Assembly: GCF_047495875.1 (NCBI RefSeq)
Contig: NC_092471.1
Coordinates: 16,265,001-16,329,000, forward strand
From: Pithys albifrons albifrons
Lineage: Eukaryota; Chordata; Aves; Passeriformes; Thamnophilidae
Direction of reading: 5' to 3'
Length of the DNA stretch: 64,000 nt
Made by a program: the position numbers and the translations under genes. The notes beneath the pieces are model-generated. The model did no database searches, was not told where the DNA came from, and saw nothing but the letters and a program-made list of their open reading frames with translations. This document shows positions 56,382 through 64,000 of the stretch, one piece after another; the first letter of the stretch is position 1; each line of letters begins with the position of its first letter.

Positions 56382-59300
56382 GTAGGTGCAGTTGTGTAAA
56401 ATGCTACAGCTCTGTAGCCGTGTCTGGGATTGTCCTGTGCCCAGCTCTGCAGCAGTTAAAGGTACCTCTCTGGAAGTGCAGGTGCTCTTTGAGTAAAAAG
56501 CTTTTGGAAGAGCCACAGTCCCCTTTAAAAGGAGAAAAAGCTGTGTAAAGGTAGGTGGATTTAACTTCCCAGGTAATCAGCTCCTTTATGAAGCAGAACA
56601 GCTACCTGAATGGAAATGCTGTTGTCTCCTGTCCCCCAAGATGTCTGCATCACAGGCCATTGGTCTCTGCCAGGCAGTGCCTACAGCTCTGCAGTTGACA
56701 TGTGCTGATTCCATAAATAAAGATGTGGTCCTGTATGTATAGAACAGCTGAACTGAGCTGAGCACAAGCTGTGCTTTCATCCAGGTTATTATTATCCTTG
56801 CAAAATTTTCCAGTATGTGCAGAAGCAAAGCATGTCTGTGTGGTGACTGCCTCCTTTGCCCTGTGTGTAACAGGACACAGGCCCTCTGTTGTCACACCTT
56901 CTGCCCTGCCCGTATCTGGGGTAGTGTCTGTACAGTCTGGAAAGCTGCTGCTTCAGCAGTAACTGCTGAATTGCTTGTGTACTCATTGTTGGAATGGGAA
57001 ACAGGAGTCTGTGGTGTGGATAGAGATGGAAGGAAGGATGTGCTAGTGCTGTCCCATGCACAGCAAAGCTGCTTCTCCAGCAGTTTGTCATATTTGCACA
57101 GAGCCAGTTTTGCAAATAGTGTATTTGAGAACCAGAGTTAAAAGTGTCTTATTTTCTGAGTTCGTGACACCCTGATTTGAACCATTTTAACCACTGAAGC
57201 AGTAGAAGAATTAGGGAACTGGAGCTGCAGGTGCACCTCACACTGGGAGCTCCATTTGAAAATGGTCAGACTGGAGAGTGGGCTGGATATTGGTTGGAGA
57301 GTGTAAGCCTTGCCAAGGATATTTCCTTTTCAGGAGGCAGGTGTTAGTGTTGCCAGTTCAGCCCCTAATACTGTGCACCTGAGAAGTCACAAGTTAAGGA
57401 CAAACTGCAGATACTGCTGCATTTGTGGGAAGCCCTTGAGTTTCAAAATCATGGACACTAAAATTATCATTTACTGCCTTAATACTCTTTCCTGGGCATC
57501 TGGGTAGCTTGGAGGTCATTGGACTAGGTGACCTCCGGGGGCCCATTTCAGCCTAAATTTTGTGGTGATTGCTGTTGCTGCTCATGCTGGAGAGCAGATG
57601 TTAAGTGAAATATTTTTCTGGTTTGCCAGTACAGCCATTCTAGATAAGTGTCTGGGGTGTAGGTGAAGTGCTGTCCTGTGAGCTGGTGTTACTTAAACCA
57701 CATGAACATGTTGATGCACCACTGTGTGCTGATTTTTTTTTAAACACAGTTTAACTCCCACTTATTTCCAGTCACATCCCACTGCTGAGGGTTTCATTTA
57801 TCAGTAGCACTCTTCTGTCTGCCTAACAGATCTCTTTGCTGCAGAGAGAGCAGGATCAGTCAGGTTTTCATGTTTTGTTATTGGAATTCTTTTGTAGTAG
57901 TGTAAGTTTAATTGTGCACTTGCTGAATTATTGACTGTCTTAATATCCCAGCTTCAGGTGAAATACGAAAACTTGATGTCAAAGGCAAATTTGGTTCATA
58001 AAACAGTGGTATCCTTCATTGTTGGGACTGTTACCAAGTTAGTGACAGAGGCTGTGGCCTTTTGAAATGTTTCCACTGGATATTGTTCTGAGCTTTTGTG
58101 TTGTGGGTTTTTTTTTTGTTGTTGGTTTGGTAGGGTTTGGCTTTTCGTTGGTTTGTTTCTGTGCCACACTAGGGCAGGCTGTTATACTTGGGGAATACCT
58201 TGGCTTTTGAGGGATGAGATGTTCTTCACAGGAGTGTTTTCAAAGCATGTGTCAGCTATCCTGCACTCCTGGGCTGGGTGGACAGGATCTCTCCCTACAG
58301 AATAGCAGGTATAGATTATTTTTGTAGGAGTGTAAAGCAGAGAAGCTGAGGGACAATATCAAAGGGTAGGTTCTAGTGCTGTTGAAGATGTGGATATAAC
58401 CAAATGCTTGAGAGCTCTTAAAAACCTGGTGATGTTCTTGTTCCACACTATTACTTCGGGAATTGCTCAATCGAAACAGAGGAGCTATCTGATGTTAAAC
58501 CCCCTGGATTTACTTTGTTCTGTACATGAAGTTGAAGTCATACTTTCTCGGAAATATGCCGGACACGTGTTCACTGGAGGAGGAGTGAGGTCTGGAGCAA
58601 GTTCTGAAGCCCTATTGTGTTTGAGCAGAGAGCGTGGCTCCCTCGTGCCCCCCTGCTCTGCTCACAGCAGGGCTGCACTGGAGGAGAGCTGACACCCTGC
58701 TTACTGAGCTTTGCTTCAAGCCTTTGATTCTATCCTTAGATTATGTTTGCCTTTTCTGAGCTTTGCAAAGCTTTTCTGTTTAGCCTGCGTGCAGGAACCC
58801 ATGGAGAGGGATGAAGGGGAGCTTTTTCCCCAGAGCAGAGCAAATATTGTGCACAGCACTGCCAGGACAGGGGGGTGGATCAGGTTTCTAAGGAAGGGGG
58901 AACAGGGCAGTGTGGAGAGAAACAGGAGTGTTCTGGGAAAAGAAGGCAAAAAGTTTTCTCAAATTATGAGTTCTGAAACCTGCAGACATCAGTCTCTGTG
59001 AGGAGGTCAACACTGTGTCATTTCTCCCTTATTGCAGTGAGTTCCTGGGATCTCTTTGGAAATCACTGTTCAGGAAAAGCATGACTGCTGCTATATATTG
59101 CTCTGGTGTGGCTGGCCTTTTTCCTTTCATATCCATACTATAAATGTGGGTTTTTTCCATGTTAAATTCACATTGGCAAAAGCTACTCCTAAAGTTGTCC
59201 TGGCTCATCTTGTTGCCTTTTGGGTCACTTAGGGGTATAATGTTGAGCAAAACCTGCTCATCAGTAAATGACAGCAGTTACACTGATTTGAACAGCTGGA

Positions 59301-60802
59301 ATGAAACTAAACTGGGGAAATATTTCTCTTTGTAGCCAAGAGAAGATCTTTAGAAATAAGTGCTTGTTCTCTCTGCAGCACTCAGGAGGACATGAACTAG
59401 CTGGTGTTACCTGTGGTGCTCAAAGCTCCCATGACTTTATCCCCTTTCTGCAAGTGAAATGCCAGAGAGCTTGTCCACAGCTTCCCTGGCACTCTGTTTG
59501 AACTCTGCCTGTGTCTCTTTACTTGGAGATTAGAGATCAAACATTGAAACTCTGCCTCTGCCCAGCAGCAATGCAACACCCACAAACAGAGCTGTTGGCT
59601 GCAGAAGGAGAAAGTGAGCATGTGAACACTTTCCTTGAGTAGGAAAATACAAATTCTACAATTTCTCTTGTCTGGTAACTCCATTGTAAACCTGTTATTC
59701 ACTGGATAAGGCACTAGATATGCCAAGCCAGAGTGACTTAGAGGAGTCTTAATGAGCAAGGTCATGGGAAAGGAGTAGCTACAGCTGGAATTAGACCATG
59801 GCACGCAGGTGCTCAAACATTGGCAAGGACTCATGCCTTCAGCACTTACTGTAAGTGCCTCCATTCCAGTCACCAGACGTGTGGGTGCCCACCCAGCTGT
59901 GTCTGAGCCACTCAGGGACTTCTTCCTGTGTTCTATCTATTTCCCTGTTGTTCAAACACTAGTTCTTTGTTGGCCAGAACATTAATAAATAAATAAAATC
60001 CTCATCAACTTGCAATTTCCCAAAGTAGCCTGTTGATCTACTTCTGTTTTAAATTACTGTCTTTTCTTGTTCAGGGCTGATTCCCTCTTGTAATTTTTTT
60101 TTCCCTTTTCACACGTTTATTTCATGCTTACTATTACTGAATGCAACTGAGGAAGTGCCCTACATTTATCTTGCTGTTCTGCCTTCCAAAGTGGATCACA
60201 GACCTACAGTGGAGGTTTTATGTCAGTATCTCAGCCATATTCCAAGGCTTGTTTGAATGAGTTGTGACAGCATTATTGAGGTGAGACAGCAGACCTGAGA
60301 TGGGACCTTTAGACTTTTCAGGGACTGAGATATCTAAAAATGTTTAATTACTTGTAGGTAGATACAGGACTTCTTTAAGTGGATCAGCATTAACAGTTTG
60401 TGTGTATTCTCTAAAAATCTGTATTTCAGTCTTTCCCCTACCAATTGATATTTGTATTTAAGGTGAAGAGTAATTTTACTCTTTCTTGCTGCCTTCCTGC
60501 AATGCCTCTGGTGTTAGTCAGGTCCTTCTTTCACCTTCCTTATCTTGCAGAGCTTTGTGGGTGTTGGCAGCTTACAGGAGGAGTGCTGACTTTTACCTTT
60601 GTGATTTGGTTTTGTATTTGTGTCAATCATGCTCTGAAGGTTGGAGCTGAGCATTTGCATCTTCCACTTGACTGTTGATCAGGGTCTCTTGTGGCCTGTG
60701 TTCTGTAGGGGCAGATTGGTAGAAATTAACTCCTTTTCTATGCACCAAGGATTCCCACTGAAGCCGAGATCTAACCAGTCACTTTATCTTTCTTCTTCCT
60801 AG
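56382..60802 (+). other. FOXO4 3' UTR intron or downstream DNA
   Basis: If the donor at 56382 and the acceptor at 60801-60802 (pyrimidine tract CTTTATCTTTCTTCTTCCT then AG) are used, this is a 3' UTR intron. An AATAAA at 56716-56721 followed by a GT-rich stretch offers an alternative early poly(A) site when the donor is skipped. A CR1 fragment lies at 57.505-57.565 kb and AATAAA-rich sequence at about 59.98-60.0 kb. No gene was recognised. Confidence 0.5.
57505..57565 (+). repeat. short CR1-like 3'-end fragment
   Basis: TAGCTTGGAGGTCATTGGAC, then TAGGTGACCTCCGGGGGCCC and CATTTCAGCCTAAATTTTGTG, which matches a diverged CR1 3' terminus in the plus sense. Confidence 0.6.
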
Positions 60803-63755
60803 TGTCCTTCAGGTTTTGAACATTGGGTTCTGACTTCACTTCCCACCCTGGCAGAGGAGAGAATGGAGCACGTTGGATTCAGTTTCCCTGCACACCATGC
60901 CTTGGGCAGAAGGGGCTGCCCATCCGGGAAGAAGGGGCAACCTGCATCTGGCTGCAAAAGGAAGAGTTTAAAAGTAATAATCCTGTTATGTGCCATGGCT
61001 CTTCCTACAAACCTGACCCTGCCTTGGACCATCTGCAGAAGCCCATGTCCAAGAGGAGCCCCTGGTAAAAACCTCAGCCCGAAGACTCTGTGACAGGCAA
61101 TAGCGTTTTCCTGTGTGATGAGTTGGGTTTGCTGGGGGAATCTCTCACTGGCTGTCCCCTCTCTGCTACGGCAGAGTCTCCCAGTGCCTCGGACTGGTGA
61201 AGGGCTGGCTCTGCTCTCACTTGGCTTGCCCAGGGGGCAAAGTAGTTGGACTTCTTGATTAAGCCACCAGATGTGCACTTGGTGTCCCACAGACTCACAG
61301 AGGATTTGGAGGGAGCTTGTTGGTGGAAGCCCTGTGGGCAGAGGGTGTGCTGTTCCAGGGGCTGGTTTGTGTGCCCATCATCGTTCTGCAGGGAAGGGTG
61401 GCTGTGCTAGAGGAGGCTTCCTGTTGTCCTCCTCGGTGGAACAGGAGGACACTTGAGTTTTCACTGTGCCAACTGAGCCCCATTGAATCAGAAGCATGTT
61501 TTGAGAAGTCCCTATGCTGTTCTCAGCACTTTCCTGATACACCAGGCTGCTGTAAAATAAGCACAGGTGCTCGTAGCTGTTTCTGGGACATAAAAACATC
61601 ATTTTGGGTTTGTTTTTTGATCTGTCTTGCTACAGCAGCGAAATGGAAAGCCTGGGTGTGGCCTTAACAGAGCCCTGGTTGCTTTTCAGAAGGGCATTTT
61701 CTATAGATGAAATATTTTTTTACTAATCTGGGAACTTTCTACAGTGAATATAAAGCCAATGTAATGTGTGTCCCTATTATGCATCTCTCCGTCTGAGAAG
61801 GCAACAGAGACAGACTGCTTTTTCCGAGCTGTGTTAGGAACAAACACATTTGATGTTTGATAATGTAAATGATTGAGGAGAAAAGAATTGGCAGGTCCCT
61901 GTGGTTTCAAACCACCTTGGGGAAGAGTTGTACATTATTGTAATCTATGTGTAAAAGTAGGTGCAAATTACCTAGAAGCTTTTCTAAACCTTTTTAAATA
62001 TATATTATATATTTTAATTGAAAAACGAGATTATTGGATAAAAAGAAACAAAACCCATTTGCTGCATCTGTCCCCTTGATACCAGATAACACTACAGTAT
62101 GGGAGGGGGCAGGCCTAAGGCATTTTGGGACAAGAAGCTGAAAATGTCACTGGAAAGGTGGGAAGGGCACTGAGGTGTGACGGGAATGGTGCTCTGCCCA
62201 GAACAGGCGGAGGGTGGGAAGGTGCCTGGCATGGCATTCAGCCGCAGCTGCTCAGTGCGAGCCTCGCTGGGCACTTCTGCCAAGCCAAGAGCACGACGCG
62301 AGGGAATGCTAATCATTAACAGCTCGTTCTCAGCTAATCCGTTAAGTAGCTGGCCTGCAGCTGATACATAGCTCAGATTCCCTGGTCTGCTAAGGAGGTG
62401 GTGTGGACTGGATCATGCTGCATCTGCTGACACTCCATAGAGCCCTTGTGGAGGGCGTGATCAAGTTGTATTTGGGAGCTCAGGTTTTGGTTTCTGAGGG
62501 GTTTTGTTTTCTTGCTGAAGTTTCTGCTACTGCTGGGGAACTTGAAGCCTGTAGGCTGCTCACCCTCGGGGGTGTGCCTGGGGTCCTGCTCTGCCTCTGT
62601 GTTCTTGCAGGACAGAAGTTAGGGGTCAAAAGATGAGTTCAGAGCATTACCTGGCACGTTCCTGTCACTGTTTTGGTGTTTGTAGTGGCAGGATCTGTGG
62701 GAAACATGGTGTTTTCGTGGTGTTCTGGTGGGCCTGGCCTGGCAGAAAGACTCTCCAGTCTTTTCTGAAGGTGGCTTCAGTTCAGAAAGTTTGTATCATG
62801 CAGTGCAATGGGGCAAACTGTTTTACCAGCTCTGTTTTCATGGGCTTCATTTTCATTTGAGTGGAGATTGGAATAGGAGTGGTTGCCTGGTTACCTGCAG
62901 CAAGGAGCCTTCAAAAGTCTTTTCTTCAGCCATCAGAGCCATTGAGTAGTTTGATAACCTTTGCTTTGAAGGCAGAGCTCCCAGTGATGTTTCAAATTTA
63001 GCCACAATCTGCATGTCTGGCCACGCCTCTTTGTAACAAACAAAACAAAGAGGAGCTCCTGAGCTGGGAGACTCCAGGTGTTGCAGACTCCAGCGGTGGA
63101 TGCACATTCTCACTGGAGTTAATTCATTACACAAACGGATGGAAACCTGTTCCACAAACACCTGGTGGCATGTGCCACACATAAGAATGGACCATTCTGA
63201 GCTGCAGCTAATAGAGCTGGAAGGATTTATGTCACTTGGCACATAGTATGCTACCTTGTCAGCTTGGGTCCTGAGGGGAAATTGATCCCATGAGCTACAG
63301 AGCAGGTTGGATGGCTGCCCGTGCTTCGCAGCCATGCCTCAAAGGACAGGACACCACTGTGTGTGGTTGTGTTACATGTGAATCTCTCACTCATTTCTCA
63401 TGAAAACAGAACACAAAGCTACAGGAAGGACAAAACTAGTAACCAGTGCTTCAGACCTGCAAATCCATGGTGAGCCATTTCTGGCTGGGTTGGTCTGTGG
63501 GGAAGAAGGGCTGTCTTCAGGCTGTTCCAAAGTGTCTCTTAACTGTGACAGCACCAGGAGCTGGCCTGGTCTCTGTCTGCACTTGGGCAGCACCCCAGGG
63601 AGATCTGACATGATCTCAGCTAGTACATGTCCTCAGCCTGTTCCATCTGAAGGAGATGCAACACCAAGACTCATCATGGTTGGTGCCCTATAGTGTGAGT
63701 TCAAAAGAGATCCTGTCCTTTGATTAAGGAATAAAGCACTATCTGTTTTTTTTTC
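60803..63755 (+). other. FOXO4: candidate FOXO4 3' UTR exon
   Basis: Starts after a strong acceptor at 60801-60802 and has no sustained coding frame on the plus strand. AATAAA stands at 63730-63735. FOXO genes commonly end in a long untranslated last exon after a short intron-free 3' stub. The AT-rich run at 61980-62020 is of a kind common in 3' UTRs. This assignment is inference; no transcript evidence is available here. Confidence 0.4.
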
Positions 63756-63765
63756 ATTCTCCCAG

Positions 63766-64000
63766 ACCAGACTTCTGGGGAATCACCTGTCCCTGGGGAC
63801 CACACTGGAGCCAGGAGCACCTCTGGCTGGAGTCCTGCTGTACCAGGCTGCTGACAGTGATGTTCCTGCCTTGCAGCAGTCCTTGCAAGGGGGCTTTCTA
63901 TCTCCTCAGCACAGCAGGAGCTGTCAGTGGTTGAAGAAGCCTCAGAGTGCACTAGTACTGAGCATGGTGTTTAAAAGACTCATGGAGTGCTCAATGCACC
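63766..64000 (+). other. possible exon at right edge (open frame behind a strong acceptor)
   Basis: A run of nine T and a CATTCTCCCAG acceptor end at 63765. The following 235 bases read open in the ACC AGA CTT frame (TRLLGNHLSLG...) to the window edge without a stop. The peptide is Leu/Gln/Ser-rich and not recognised. It may be chance or an exon of the next gene or of an extended FOXO4 transcript. Confidence 0.3.

Noticed and set aside
62853..63335. Minus-strand open frame of 160 codons, Cys-rich
   Set aside because: It lies inside the candidate FOXO4 3' UTR exon. I could not match it to any family and it has no promoter or exon context, so it is not called a gene.
1..64000. CRISPR arrays, bacterial operons or plasmid features
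   Set aside because: None. The sequence is intron-rich vertebrate DNA, and the tandem repeats found lack the spacer-repeat pattern.

Overview
The window is vertebrate nuclear DNA from a bird, most likely a passerine. The evidence is many CR1 LINE tails ending in the ATTCTATGA-type motif, a tRNA-Ile-headed SINE fused to a CR1-like tail (the TguSINE1 type known from songbirds), short introns, GC-rich CpG-island promoters, and a gene order (TEX11, SLC7A3, SNX12, FOXO4) that matches human Xq13.1, which corresponds to chicken 4p / songbird 4A.

Layout from left to right. (1) 2.4-9.6 kb, minus: the first seven coding exons of TEX11, a meiotic TPR protein; the gene runs off the left edge. (2) 9.87-12.2 kb, plus: an intact four-exon CBP20 (NCBP2-type) cap-binding gene, head to head with TEX11 across 272 bp of CpG-rich promoter. 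Its poly(A) signal sits against the first base of a class II ERV LTR (12.86-13.44 kb). (3) 15.85-16.73 kb, minus: a decayed PRSS23/PRSS35-type serine protease pseudogene. (4) 20.97-25.76 kb, minus: a complete 11-coding-exon SLC7A3 (629 aa), with its CpG promoter at about 27.7 kb. (5) 27.9-31.8 kb, plus: a nearly full-length RTE-clade LINE carrying several disabling lesions. (6) 34.2-37.9 kb, minus: an unrecognised six-exon gene for a 342-aa protein with a disordered N-terminus and a C-terminal coiled coil. A second copy of its last two exons and 3' UTR lies upstream of its own promoter (38.04-38.89 kb). (7) 40.7-43.35 kb, minus: SNX12 (162 aa). (8) 44.35-56.36 kb, plus: FOXO4 (533 aa), divergent from SNX12 across a 1-kb CpG island with three ZNF143-like motifs. 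Its 3' UTR may continue in an exon starting at 60.80 kb and ending near the AATAAA at 63.73 kb.

All exon models come from reading splice signals and reading phase. For TEX11 (as far as seen), the cap-binding gene, SLC7A3, SNX12, FOXO4 and the unknown gene, every phase joins without a break. The genes are neighbours but do not form one pathway. The most notable items are the duplicated gene tail, the unknown coiled-coil gene, the apparently paralogous cap-binding subunit beside an LTR, the protease pseudogene, and the RTE LINE, which belongs to a clade rare in birds.
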